From NCBI GenBank assembly GCA_019915135.1, contig JAHLMK010000010.1:1612001-1676000 (forward strand): a stretch of 64,000 bases of DNA. The letters are read 5' to 3'. A program made the position numbers and the translations under genes. The first letter of the stretch is position 1. Each line of letters starts with the position of its first letter. Under the pieces are notes generated by a model, which ran no database searches, was not told where the DNA came from, and saw nothing but the letters and a program-made list of their open reading frames with translations. This DNA is from Strobilurus pachycystidiatus (Eukaryota; Basidiomycota; Agaricomycetes; Agaricales; Physalacriaceae). Below are positions 11,832-24,130 of the stretch, in pieces.

Positions 11832-14129
11832 ATGGACTTCGCCAATCCCCCCATCGTCGCCGCCGCAGCCCCCAATCCAGAGAAGATTATTCGTCTCTGG
11901 CGCACAAGAAACTACCCAAAGCAAGTATGGTATCTCATTGCCAGCTTCGTGGCACTCGTCGCTGTCATCCATGTCGTGTCTCTCCTCCTTTCTCGACGCC
12001 GGCTTCAGCGGATAAAGTCTGACGACCGACTGGGCAAACCGTCCATATCCCGTGTACCTCTTGCGCTAGTCAATCTCTTCCGCACTCTCGCCTTCCGAAG
12101 TACGATCCCGTTGGGTTCTTCCTACTGTATCAACCTAGCGGAAGCCTTCCTCACGGCAGCCTATCTCGCGGTTGTACTTACATGGTCGTTCATCAATTGT
12201 AGGTCCCGCACACTTCCTCCAGCATCGTGCCTGACCCCCTTATGAAGCGACGGACTGGGCCGGTCTGCGATTCTCCCCGAAATATTACGGAAATCGTACG
12301 GGGCATATTGCCGCCAACCAGACGAATCTCATCGTTGCCCTTGCGATGAAGAACAACATAATCTCCCGTGAGTTTTTTCTGCAATCTCGAGTGTTACAAT
12401 TTACTGAGGACGCTCTACAGTTTTCACAGGCATTGGCTTTGACAAGGTAAGCCCGTCCACACGCCGCCATATGAACGGTTGAGACTAATGGATGCCCGTG
12501 CGCGAAGCTTAATTACTGTCATCGTATCGTCGCTCGCGCAGTCACGATTCTAGTCTGGATACATGCCGGAGGACGTGTAAGCTTTTGCAATTTCTGACTC
12601 TGCCGCGTATTCATCGATGGTTGCAGCTTCATCTAGGGTAGGTTCACCCGTCCTTGGAGAGATGTTGTTCTGACCTCTAGTTCGACAGTGTCGATGCCGA
12701 AGAGGCGGGAGAGGGCTGGATGGTAGCCGGAATCCTGGCGGCTGCTGCCGTTTCTCTCCTTCTGATGCTTGGCGTTAGACCCATTCGCAATGGCGCCTAC
12801 GAGGTCTTCAAGATCTTCCATTTCGTTACAGCCGTGTACGTATGAAAATCTCTCACCGCTTCCAGCCGTTAACTCCCCTCTATAGCATCTTCCTAATCGG
12901 AACATACTTCCATGTTGTGGCTGAGGGCGAGTAAGAATCCTTCGTGGTCATCCTGATGCACTCGACTGAACACATTGATAGTTATGGCGCTTTTGTGTGG
13001 CCTGCGCTCGGACTTTGGGCGCTTGACCTCTTCATTCGCTGTGGGCGTATGGGAGTCTCTGCACTCTCGAATACCACTGCCAGTATCGACATGCTGTCTC
13101 CCCACTTCCTTCGGCTGGCCATTGATAAGCCGAAACTCTTTCACTGGCGCGCGGGCCAATGTATCTATCTCACTGTGCCGAATACCTTGCGGTCGTGCTT
13201 TCAACAGCACCCGTTCACAGTTGCTTATGAGCGGGACGGCAAACTGCACTTCTTCGTACACGTCAGGGAAGGGTTCACTAAGAGGGTCATGATGATGGCG
13301 GACGATGGCCCCATCAGAGCTTTGGTGGATGGTCCGTACGGATCTCCGCCGATCTTGAACGGCTGCGAGAGTCTGGTGTTCATTGCAGGTACGCTTCCTT
13401 CCTTGTATATTTTTGTGCAACGTCTCAACACACCTCCAGGTGGATCTGGCGTTGCCTTCACGCTACCCCTCATGCTCGCTGCCATTGAGTGAGTCGTCCA
13501 TGTTTTTCAGCGACCCGTTGTGAGACTGATGACGATGTAGAAATGCCAAGAGCGGCTCGAGTCCGTATCCCAGGATTCGCTTCATTTGGACACTACGTGA
13601 CGCAGGTACGGCTTCATCTACTTGTTTTTGAGTATTCGCGGCTCATGTTCGAAACAGCCCACGCTGAGTGGATTCACCAAGTCCTGAACGACGCGATCAC
13701 GGACCTACCTGATGGCTTCCAGGTTAAGGTCGAAATCTATGTGACGGATGCTAACAAAGTGGAACCTGGCCAGGAATGGGACGACGATTCTGTCGATGTC
13801 TCTCCATCTCCAGTCTCTCAGGAGAAGGATGACGATCGAGAGGACGAGAAGCCGGTCGATGTGATTCCCAATGTATACCTTCAGAGGCACGGGCGTCCAG
13901 ATTTGGCGACGATACTCAGGCAGGAGATGGATGGAACGATTGGTGGGACCATAAGTATCAACGGTATGGTTTTCGCTTGCGGTCAATCCCCGTCCTCACA
14001 GCTTCTTCAGTGTGTGGCACTCACGCCTTGTCAAAAGCGGTTCGCGCTTCTCTGAGAACGCCAAGGTTCACGGAGATCCTTCGGGGAGGGCCAAGTGTTG
14101 CATTGCATATCGAGGCATTTGGTGTGTAG
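11832..14129 (+). CDS. Ferric/cupric reductase, transmembrane (FRE family)
   Basis: Reduces Fe(III) at the cell surface with cytosolic NADPH through FAD and two haems. Twelve exons: 11832-12198, 12248-12367, 12421-12446, 12508-12574, 12627-12637, 12681-12835, 12886-12930, 12982-13388, 13440-13488, 13541-13605, 13658-13963, 14011-14129; total 579 codons in frame (578 aa). Visible: ferric-reductase core FTGIGFDKLNYCHR and WIHAGG with haem histidines, FHFVTAV and YFHVV with further histidines, FAD-binding HPFTVA, VDGPYGSPP, and NADPH-binding VCGTHALSKAV at the C-terminus. An acidic loop (EKDDDREDEK) lies in the NAD domain. Exon 5 is 11 nt and was chosen because it restores the frame; the donor at 12575 is GTGTAAG. 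With FET3 and FTR1 it completes reductive iron uptake. Confidence 0.9.
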
Positions 14130-14435
14130 ATGGCACAATGCTAGACTGTAATAGAGCTATCGTGTATCGCCTCTTTAGCAGCATGCCACCTGGGCGCTAG
14201 TACTAGTTTAGAATCAAAAGTCTTACTTGCCCAACTCGCGCCTCCCTGTCCATAATGAAGGAGGGTGCTTTGTTGGCCATCACAGACACGACCTTGGTAC
14301 TTCGTAGGGAAGACCCGGAAGAAACAGCGACGCGCTTGTACGTCTCATTTCCTCGGGAAGTTTTACTACACGTTCCTTGTAAACTGTTTCTCCTCGGAGG
14401 AAACACGCAGCCTAGAGACTAGGGTATGTACTTGA
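14130..14435. other. Intergenic, nothing recognised
   Basis: About 300 bp between the convergent reductase and the next minus-strand gene. No repeat or RNA seen. Confidence 0.5.
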
Positions 14436-15541
14436 TCAACCCCACGTCCATTCCTCATGCTCGAAGAATTTGTCCTTCGATCCATCTTGCTCGTAGCTTT
14501 CGTGCCCTTCTAGCATCAGTCTCATCAGTTCAGTGCAGAAGTTAAATGAGAGTCCCAATACATCTTGCAGGAACCAAAGGGACGGGGTTAACGACTCCCG
14601 GCGGCGCTTTAAGGTAGGTGTGAAGTGATGATGACTTGGGAAGCCTGAGATCAGTCCAAATCTTCGTACGGTCCCACCTAAGCAAAGGAGGTGAAATAAT
14701 GGGCGACAACACGACTTGGACCCAACAGACCATTCAGAGTCAAAAGCATCCGTTACCTCGTGGCTCACATTGCGGAAGCAGATGCTAGGCGCGCGCGCGC
14801 CCACAGCAGTATCTATGTTAACACTGACTCTCTGGCAACGTGCGCCCTGCTGCATCACACGAACGTTATTGTGAAGACAGTATGGAGGGAACTGAGACAG
14901 AGCGCACTTCGAGACATCCACCCCAGAAAGTAACTATGTCTCCAAGGGGTGTAAGGCCCTCGAAGAAAAGCGACTGCACCTGCACCACGAGGCGCTCGGT
15001 CTCATCCAAGTGATGGCACCGGCTGCTACGGTGTATCGATAGACAGATGAGACGACGCCAAAGATAATCGAGGTAGTCGTGGCAAATCATAGAGCAGAGG
15101 ATATCCTGCGTTGTTGAATTCAACAGAGAATTTAGATACGCTTATAAGCCTACGTACCATCTCTTCACGGGGGTCATAAGATGGAGAACGTCGGCGAACA
15201 AAAACGGATTGTCCCGATCGATGGCTCAGAAGGAGTTGTGTAAGTGGACGATGTATTTGAGGTGAGACGGGCACGTACAGGTGCACATCTCGAGGAAGGT
15301 GAGTCGGTCTGAGAGGCGAAGAGAGAGGAGAATTGGCCAGGGGCCCCGGAATGTATGAGCTCGGAAAGCGGCGAGACTCGGGAGTGTAGCAATTCGCCCG
15401 ATGAAACACCGGCACGCTGCAGCAGAACTTGAGGGCTTTGTGATCGTCGTTCAAGAGTTCGAAGAGTTCCCAGGGTAGCTCGAGTCTAATCGAGTGAAGA
15501 TACAGCGTCAATATATGCTTCTCGCTGTTGCTGCTGTTCAT
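14436..15541 (-). CDS. Degenerate F-box-like hypothetical protein (exon structure uncertain)
   Basis: Several minus-strand frames share coding character. The N-terminal part LELPWELFELLNDDHKALKF resembles the start of an agaricomycete F-box (LPxELxxxLxDDxxAL). A plausible intron (GTACGT...CGCAG, 53 nt, about 15158-15106) joins PREEM to DILCSMICHDYLDYLWRR. Downstream, GLTPLGDIVTFWGG and a C-terminal block ending FFEHEEWTWG need at least one further frame change. I could not build a single clean model across 15180-15430, where a second frame (ATLPSLAAFR...) also looks protein-like. It may be a real multi-exon gene or a decaying F-box gene. Confidence 0.4.
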
Positions 15542-17256
15542 GGTCGCGTATTTGACGAGGTGACATGATTGAGAGTCATGTACAGGCCTAAGTCGTGCCA
15601 GGGAACGAAACCTCTCCCTGTAAGGATGTTCAGTCTTGGGAATAGAGATATCAGCGTCATCATCAATAGAATGTCATTGCCTCCGGTGGGAATGACCATG
15701 GTTTCCCCGGCTCGTGGCGTACAGGCACGTTCGTACAGAGTCATGCGCGTTCCGCGCTGCATTCTGTTCAATGCCAGCAGTCCATAGCTATGCCTTGCCT
15801 GATTCCCTCCATCGGTATCTTCCCCGACGCAGTCCAAAGTCGACAGGTCCTTCTACCGGCCTTAACACCAGAGCGGCTAATTGGAGGGTTGCTGCAATAC
15901 GGTATCAGAATGGTGTAATATCGTAAGAGCTGGGGCCGTGCCGTTGAAGTTGGAGTGAGTCAATATATAACGCCTCGAGCTCCATCCGCGCCCAATATGA
16001 ATGAATGAATGAAACTCACGTCAGTTTGATTTCCATCAACGGGAACACAGATCGCGGGAATACTGTACCAGTCACTAGATCGGCTGGGGAAAATGAATTG
16101 AATGGGACGCCAGGCGAAAGTACAATAGAGGATGCACCCGCTTACAGCTTATTGGTGCAGTCGGTTAGTCGGCTCAAGGCCGACGCCTAGCGAGGCAGCA
16201 TACACTTCCATATGAATCAGCCCAATGCGAGTAGCGTAACGCCCATGATCCATCCTCCTCGGCGTTCGCGTTCATCGGCTGTGTACGGTCCTGAATCCGC
16301 ACGACGTGCTGCACCAAAGTGGACGGTGATACCCCAATATGCACTACCGCGAAATGATGGGTCCTTGGGCCGAGCCTATCAAGGCAAGGCACGGCGGAGG
16401 TAGGCACTAGCGGAAGTAAAAATAACGTCGGCATGGGGTTCAGAAGAAAGAGGGGATTAGTAGGCGAAGTGGAACGTGAGTGAGAAGGGTACCTGGGACC
16501 TAGTGAGGGAGATGGGATCAGAGGTGCAGTGGTCCGCTGTGGCGTCTCTTGGAGGAGCAGCGTGCTGATCACTCAGAGATCCATGGGTGATTATGGGGTG
16601 AGGCGAACGGACAGACGAGTACAGAGCAGGACTCGGAGAGTACGAGGCCTCAGGCCACTCGTCGTTAGATGTCAAGTAGCAGTACAGCAGTTAAAAGACG
16701 CCGTGATAATGTTATCAGATGGAAGGCACGTTAGGCGTGCCGTGATTTACAGGAACTGGGGACCTTAATGGAAAGGCTGGGGAGTAGACCTAGACTGTGG
16801 CGTTTGGTAAAGTAGGGACCAATTACGCAACCTGAGCACGTTTGAGTGTTGCTAGCGGAGTAAAGCTGATTGTACGGGGTAATGCACAGACGAGCGCACA
16901 TATTACGAGGCTCTTACATAGTTGGGTCCTTGACAGGTCCTTGATGATCGTTCCTCGGTACCTGGCAAGAGTAAGGGTCCAACACAGATGGCAGGCAGAC
17001 GTCCAAGATAAGGGAGTCGTCTACCGCGAATAAGACGTCAGGTTGAATCAATGAAAGTGGCAGCGGAGTGAGGAGAGACGTGGCTGCATGGCGCGGCCAA
17101 CAGGGAAGATACCGCCTTCGTGTGGATGTGCCACGTGACTCCGATGGGTAGCGAAAGTGTGCCTGGATGAAGGGATATGCATTTTGCTCCTAATCTCCAT
17201 CTACGCGGCTGACGACGACGGCAAGGACGACGACAGAGAGGACGCCACTGCCGCGG
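15542..17256. other. Intergenic, nothing recognised
   Basis: 1.7 kb. Open frames exist on both strands (for example minus 15538-15837) but none shows a family motif, a signal peptide or consistent intron borders. No repeat or RNA identified. Confidence 0.4.
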
Positions 17257-19430
17257 ATGCCCGTCGCAGCCATGAGACCGTCCGACGACCCTCTCGACGA
17301 GGTCCTGCGGCCGCCGGACGACGAGACGCCGGAGCAGCGTGATATGCGCCTCGAGCGCGAAGAGAGCGCACGGCAGGTCAGCGCCGCCATTGATGCTAGC
17401 ATCAGAGAAGAGCGAATGGCGCGCCGCAAGAAGCGCATCGTCAGATTGCTGCTCCTGGGCCAGAGCGAATCGGGTGGGTTCCCGACATCCCGACTGTGCG
17501 ACTGCGGCTAACGCTCATCAACAGGAAAATCCACCACCCTGCGCCGTGCGTTCCCCTGCCTCTGTGCAAAATGTCCTTTGCTAAATGATTTCTGCAGAAT
17601 TTCAGCGCCTGTATACACCCACTGCGTTTCGCGAAGAACGGATACTCTGGCGGGCAGTCATCCAGCTCAACGTCGTACGCTCCGTGCGCATCATCCTCGA
17701 TGCTCTTGACCGGCCCGGATCACCCGGAGTGTCTCCAGCGCGTGCCGCATCACATCGACCGCGACGAAGAAGATATCACAGTGATACACCTCCCAGTGAC
17801 AATGACTACACCAATGCTGGTTTCAGCCAGGATCCATCCCTTGACGCGCGTGTTGATTCCGGCAACGAGTCTGATCCCGAATCCGACCCCGATTATCACG
17901 CTCAATACTCTCACCATCGTTCCACATCCATCCTCGACTCTGTCCGCCTGAATTTACTCCCTCTACGCCATATCGAACAACTCCTTATCGCCAAACTCGT
18001 GCCCCCAGACGAGGACGAGGCGACCCATCTTGCAGGACCGTCCCACTCGCGACAGCCCAGGCAAGAAATTTTCGTTCGACCCGGCCCAGGATGGAGAGGC
18101 GGCCTTGCCCGTGCAAGGGTTCATTACCCTAGTGCAGATATTGCGGTCCCTGGAGAGTTGCGGCCGGTCAGTGCGGGGGCTGTGGGCCTGGAAACCCCAG
18201 ATGAGCCTCAAGAAGTGCTAAATGCGTGTCGCCATGACATGATACACCTTTGGAACGACCCTAATGTGCGGAGTATATTGAAGAGGAAGAAGGTGCGAGT
18301 AGAGGAATTTCCCGGCTTGTGCGTAATTTCCTTCGCTGAGACTCTCTTCGCATTACTGAATTACTCTCAAGTTTCCTCAACGATCTGGAGAGAATTACTT
18401 CATTAAGGTATATGCCTACGGATGGTGCGCTTCCATTTCATCCCCCCTTCCGACCTTGTCTGAACTGGTCCTTCTCGAAGACGATGTTCTGAAAGCCCGG
18501 CTAAAAACCGTCGGTGTATCGGAGTACAAGTTCGAAATGGAGGTTTCTGCGGGCAGGGACTCGGGGACGGAGTGGCGGATCGTTGACGTTGGGGGGAGCA
18601 GGAGTCAGGTAAGTGTATACACTGCCATGTCTTTCATACTTCGCACTCATAACTCACCCTAGCGTCGTAAGCACCCTAATCAGAAACGCCTTTAGCATTG
18701 ACTTGACGTGAAATTCAGAAACCTGGGTGCCGTTCTTTGACGATGGTGTGTTCACTCCCCGTATCAGCTCGTAGCTCCCGTTTTGATAGGATTTGACAGT
18801 TGATGCAATTATATTCCTCGCGCCCATATCCGGTTTTGACCAGGTGCTGGCTGAGGACCGGACGGTGAACAGGCTGGAGGACTCAGTCTTACTCTGGAAG
18901 GCGCTGTGCTCGAACAGACTATTGCAGCACGTCGACCTCGTGCTGTTCCTCAACAAGTGCGACATTCTGGACCAAAAGTTAAAGTCGGGTATACGGTATG
19001 TGTGATGGCTACACCAAAAGCGCGTGCTAAACGTTGTCAGACTGTCCAAGTACGTTCGAAGTTATGGGGATAAGGAGAACGACGTGGAAAGTGTCAGCAA
19101 ATGTGCGTCTTCCGCCTTGTTTTCTTGATGGTTTCTTGATGAGGCGCATGGTCGGTAGACCTCAGGAGCAAGTTTAATGCAATACATCGGGAATACAGCC
19201 CGATGCCAAGGAAGTTCTATGCGTTCTGTACCAGTGTTACGGTGCGCGTCAATTATCCACGCTTCCAATTATATGGCTGACGAGTGTGGACAGGATACAA
19301 ATACGACAGCGGGGATCATTGCCAGCGGTACGCAATTCTCACATGCTCCGGCATTCACCCAATCATGCTGATATTGACAGTGAGAGATATGGTGATCCGT
19401 CAGCATCTGAAGCAGTCGAAGCTGCTGTGA
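17257..19430 (+). CDS. Atypical heterotrimeric G-protein alpha subunit
   Basis: Signalling GTPase of the membrane-bound G-protein complex. Twelve exons: 17257-17473, 17525-17545, 17598-18318, 18372-18424, 18481-18608, 18663-18666, 18719-18745, 18800-18995, 19041-19102, 19159-19241, 19294-19327, 19381-19430; 532 codons in frame (531 aa, against about 355 for canonical fungal G-alpha). P-loop LLGQSESGKSTTLRQF (split by an intron), switch I VLKARLKTVG with the catalytic Arg, switch II DVGGSRSQR, FLNKCDIL for guanine recognition, and CTSVTDT. The usual catalytic Gln of DVGGQ is Ser, predicting slow GTP hydrolysis. The helical domain has an acidic, low-complexity insert of over 100 residues (SDTPPSDND..., SESDPDYH). 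The N-terminus lacks the MGC(V) myristoylation motif. Confidence 0.85.
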
Positions 19431-19843
19431 GTTGCTGTCATCGTGCTAATGTCGCAATCTGTACCCTCCATGCGTTCTTTCCCTTCCCCTTCTCACTCTG
19501 CGCTTTTTGGATACGGTGGGCTCGCAGCCCTCCTTGCCTTTCATTGACCCGCGACGCCTATTGACGACGAGCATTTATGACGTAGAGTGTAATATAAGTA
19601 GCATGTATTCTTTGTATGTACATGTGTTATCTAGTGTAGTATACAACGGGGCTTTTTATATGAGGGACGTGGAATGGGGGACGTCGTAGCATTTGCGTTT
19701 AATGAGATGTAAGCTGTTCGCGCAGGTACGTACACAGTGCGATGTTTATGATTTCAGTAAGATGAAGCTCATTCGAACATCTCCACAGGAGCACAGCACG
19801 AGGAAAAGCACGCAAGATCGCCGTGTGCATGCGAGTACAACAT
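19431..19843. other. Convergent intergenic region
   Basis: About 410 bp between the 3' ends of the G-alpha gene and the CMD-like gene. AT-richer, consistent with 3' untranslated sequence; nothing else seen. Confidence 0.5.
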
Positions 19844-20716
19844 TCATCCTTTCAACGTGATATCGACAACCTGCGGTATGTCATGCTTCCACTCCACCCC
19901 CGCCTCCTTCGCAGCAAGGATTGCGATTTCCCTCACCGCCTGCACCTGCGCCAGCGTGGCGCCATTCCTGAACGCGCTCTGTAGATGCCAAGTGATCTGC
20001 CGCGGGGTGTCGACAGCGATAAGCGCTGCCACTATGGCATACGACGTCTCGACAGGCGTGGTAACGGTGAAGTCTCCGTAGACAAAGCCATAACCAATGG
20101 TTGTGGAGAAGTATTCTGTCCACGGACCACGATGAGCAAAGCGAAGACCTAAGCTTTGTGGCGCTTACCCATATCTGGATAAATCTCCTTGAGGAAGGGC
20201 TGAACCGTCCCCGAAGTATCGCCGTAATGTTGATTGAAATATTGCTGCCCGTGCGAGGCGAGCCGTGGGAGTGTTGAGGAGGTGTTCCTGCGGGTGAAAC
20301 GAGTATTATCGTCAGGTCGAAGATAGGTGTAAACGCGGCATTAATGCCAACCGGATTGGGGCCGCGTCTCGGTAATCCTCCGGGATAACACTGTGCAGCT
20401 GCGCTAACGCGTCGATAACCTGCGAGTATTCAACTCGACATCAGCGGGAGATTTATGCGATGATGTACCTACCTTTGAATATCCACCGGTCAGCCCGGAT
20501 TTGAACAGGCCATCGCGCATCTTTCTGGCCACCGTCATCCTCTCTTCGTCAGTCTTCAAGCTCTCCGCGGTGTATTTGTACACGTCGGGAATAGCCTCGG
20601 GAAGGGTTGCTCGCGCTGAAGGCGGCTGCGGCGACGATGTACCATGGCGTTGGCGCGCCAGACGATGACTTGGGGTAGAGCGATTCGAGGCGATACAGCA
20701 GGCTGCGAGTGGCCAT
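19844..20716 (-). pseudogene. Carboxymuconolactone decarboxylase/AhpD-like gene with an apparent 1-nt frameshift
   Basis: Exons (minus): 20716-20473, 20419-20352, 20287-20169, 20115-19844. The product resembles CMD/AhpD-like proteins of fungi: PEAIPDVYKYTAESL, GYSKVIDALAQL, HGQQYFNQHYGDTSG, IGYGFVYGDF, VDTPRQITWHLQSAF, VQAVREIAILAAKEAG. These enzymes often handle hydroperoxides or muconolactone-like substrates; the CxxC pair of AhpD is not visible, so the reaction is unknown. Exon 1 starts MATRSLLYRLESLYPK and reads through APTPWYIVAAAAFSASN, then the frame breaks in a CCC run at 20604-20606. Dropping one C restores NLPEAIPDVY and a total of 234 codons. The cause is a recent mutation or an assembly error; the rest is intact. 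Confidence 0.7.
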
Positions 20717-21310
20717 GTGATTGAGAGGTGGGAGAAGTTTGACAGGATCAGTAGCAGTAGCAGAATGGAGGCTACCAATTATGTAAGACGTATATAACGT
20801 GTGAGCCGTCGTTACTCGCTACCAGTCAATTGCCAGGACTGTCGTAGCTCGACGGAAAGAGAAGCTTCGTGAGATGGAAGAGAAGCTCTGCGACCGTTAC
20901 GAGTGCAGTCAAATTTACGTCGGCCTTTGAGAGGGGTTCAGAAGGGGGTTCAGAAGTTATAAGTATGGGGCGACTCGTCTTACATCACGCAGTACTGGGG
21001 GCGCCATCGTCAGTTGTCTAGTCCCACTCTAGCTCTGTCTCTCTCTCTACTCGACTGAATTCTGTTCGAGAACTCAATGGAGCGCCAATGCAGCGACGAA
21101 CTTCAACGAGTTGTGAGTTCATCCCCACCGGGGACGTTGACATGGAATGAGCGATATACTCGACCTGCGTAAGAATGGGACACAGTTCTTACCCAATCAT
21201 TCCTCCGACATGCCAGCACCCAGGTGTCTGGTCATTCCTCAGGGTGGCGATACAGACGTTGATCACTACTTACAATACAACTGAAAGCCACTACCTAGCT
21301 GGTTACAGAC
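20717..21310. other. Intergenic, nothing recognised
   Basis: Promoter side of the CMD-like gene. It contains a short CT microsatellite near 21030-21050; no other element seen. Confidence 0.5.
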
Positions 21311-22706
21311 CTATTCGCCGAATCGAAGCCAAGTCGGTTCGTCGTATGAGGTCCAGAGTACCTCATCTGCCATTCTCATCTTTGCTGTAAAGTGATCGGC
21401 CCACGAGATTTCTTCGATTACAGGACCAGACGCGAGAAGGGCGTGTACCGCACTCTCACGGTCACCTGGGGGTGGAGAGTAAAAGCAAAAATGCTTCAGA
21501 GTTGGGAGACTGTGAGGCGGGAAAGGGTTCTGAAGAAACGCTCGGCATATATTCATGCAATGTAGTTGAATGGAAACCAGGACTTACAGTGGCCCCATCT
21601 ATTTCAATTGCGAGGGATTCCAGCTGGTGAAGTATTCTTAATCCCCGCGTATCAGAGACAACTGTGTGGACGATTGACGCTGTAGAAGAGCCGAGTCGCA
21701 ATGAAAGCCGGATCAGGGGAGCGCCGAGGTGCTGAAGGATAGCAATTAGCTGGGCGCGCAGTGCGGAGTCGGGATGTTCAACGTCCAATGTCCCACATGC
21801 GAGCAGTAATTCCACGAGAGAAGAATGGGCGGTCTATTCATGCGCCTAACATCAGTCCACGCAACAGCAAGACCACTATGCACGCACAAGCATAAGCAGA
21901 TCAGGAATGAAAGACCGAACCTGGTGGCGGCATACACACACCACGTTCAGACGAGTGACTCGCCGCCGCTCCACGTGCGGAAGATATTTGACCCTTCCGA
22001 GGGCGGCCTCGAGACAAGTACATCTCCCCGGATCGAGGAGGCCGTGTCCATGCCTCCAATGTTCGTTCATTGGGTCGTGGACGTCAATGCCTTTCACGTC
22101 GAGCGCATCGAGCCCCGAGATGAAGGTTTGAAACAAATGATCGGGATCGGTGCCATCTAGGACTAGATGCTTCACCCGATGGCGTCTCTCCGGGAAGAGA
22201 CATATCCCAAATGCGCATGTCCTAAGTGTGAGGACCTTGACGCTCGGTAAAGGGAGTAGGCAGCACAGGAAAAAGGCGGCCGTGCGACTTTCAACGAAGA
22301 AATCATCCCGGGAAGTAGTTTGGGAGACAATAGTCGCGCGACGAAGGTGGATGAATTGGGGTAGTCGTTCGGTGAGGAAGGATTTGAACGTGTCGTCAAG
22401 TTCGCCGCGCATGCGGAACGTCATGGACCGCACTCCCAAACGAAGAGCGGGGTCTTCAGCAATGGAGAGGAACTTGGGATACATCTCACTCCACCGTAGA
22501 CGAGGTAGAATGAGCTGTCGATAAGTCAAGCGTCGGGCAATCGCAGTGAGGCGCTTGTTCCCGGCAAGACAGACATTGCACAAGGCACGATTGTCCTGGG
22601 ATGTGAGGATCAGGGATAAAATCTCGGAGGGGAAATCGGCGAGCAAGGTCATTCGACACGACGATGATGGCTGGGACAACGTGTCTGAGAGGGAGAGCCT
22701 GGACAA
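21311..22706 (-). CDS. F-box protein
   Basis: Exons (minus): 22706-21921, 21833-21588, 21529-21311; all joins keep the frame, giving 417 codons (416 aa). F-box at residues about 19-65: LLADFPSEILSLIL, NRALCNVCLAGNKRLTAIAR, LTYRQLILPRLRW. The body has leucine-rich repeats (LPSVKVLTLRTCAFG, RHRVKHLVLDG, LESLAIEIDG, LPTLKHFCFY). Likely a substrate adaptor of an SCF-type ubiquitin ligase; target unknown. An inverted, broken copy of its first exon lies at 39470-39935, so this is probably the source copy. Confidence 0.75.
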
Positions 22707-24130
22707 GACGGTATTTATACGAAAGTGAAGTGTACAAGACGGTTTCTCTCACCGTTCACGGAGCGCCGAGATAAATCATACTTACAGACCCCGGCCGGTG
22801 GATGAAGTCGTTCGATTGATATACGGCACGGGCCCTCCGGAAAGAAATAGATTAGGTTAGGTGCACGGTCAGTTCCTGCAGGAACACCGGCGAGACACGA
22901 TACAACAGCAACGTGATCGCCGGACGCAAGGCGGTATCTCCCACGGACCGCCGAGATACTTGCAGGGCTAGGCCGATGAATGAAGTTCACGCGTCAATCA
23001 CTTAATATATACACGGCATGGACCCTCCAGGATGCCCGGATGCACAGCTGCTGAAAATGCGCTCGCAGTCCGAGCTCGTCCTTGCGGCTCTTCTGATGAA
23101 TGTGATTACGTGGCATATTTGGCATCGGCGTCTACAGTGTTTGATCAAGCTCCTTTTCCTCGCCTTCGTCGTCTCTACATCAGGTGGGAGGCTGGGAGCG
23201 CCCTAAGCGTATCAAGTTGCTGATTCCTTCCTTGAAGATTTTACAACATGCGTTGAGTTGTCTTCTGAATCCCCCATGCTGCACCAGCGTTGACGCTATC
23301 ACAGACATCTATATCAGCCACGAGGAGAAAGAGCCTTGAATTGTCTGAGCTTTTCGTTTCGCGCCCGCTCAATGTCTCACTTCTGCTACCTGCAGACTGC
23401 ACTCAGCGACGTTGACTCTTGTGTGTCTTCTAATGCCTCTCCCGCTTCTTGACGCTCTCTATCCCTTGCTTTGAGTCGGACTGCAATCTACGTTGTCTTG
23501 GCGACTGGGTTGTTCTTGATGTTCTTCGACCGGCTATGACGAGGCTTTCACGATTGGCGTTTGCCACTCAGGGCTATACCGACTTCTTCTCGGCTGCGGT
23601 ACCTCTACCTCGCGAGGTATGATCCTTGGAAGCTCGACGTTAGAGTCGCCGGCTGCATCTTGAAGCCTCAAACCTCTTAACCGACGATACAGACGTCGTT
23701 ATTGTTGCTCCGCTTCGCGTCGGTCAATTTCGTTCTGACAGCATCTAGATGCCTTTCACTGGTGACAGCGCTTCTTACATATGACAGACTGTCGTGGGCT
23801 GACGAGAAGGTGAAGTTTCTTCGCGTTGCGCATTCGCTCTTTTTGTACAGAATCCCATGAGCTTTCAAGATGTGGACCGCTCGGACTGTTGTCGATACTA
23901 AATCGAAACGAAAACTATAGCAGGCTATACACGAGTCGGTTTACAGTCCCTACTCTAATGAGTCCAGGAAGTGGAAGATCGAACACTTCGAGCATAGTCG
24001 GGACAGCAATACTTGCTTCCTTCCTTCTGTCCTTCCTTTGCGCTTCTTCGATCTTATCTCAGATTCATTCGGACGAGCCATATAACAAGACCATTCGTCG
24101 CTGCGTGCACACTACAAGACGCCCACTGAC
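22707..24130. other. Intergenic region with a diverged direct repeat and a gene-fragment relic
   Basis: Two diverged copies of a block containing CGCCGAGATA, TGAATGAAGT or TGGATGAAGT, and CACGG(C)AT/C GG(A/G)CCCTCC lie at about 22755-22845 and 22925-23035. Positions 23096-23175 match, inverted, positions about 39340-39425 and seem to be a relic of a gene that stood divergent to the F-box gene. From 23200 to 24100 nothing coding is evident; the last 100 bp are the promoter of the next gene, with a TATA-like CATATAAC near 24078. Confidence 0.5.
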
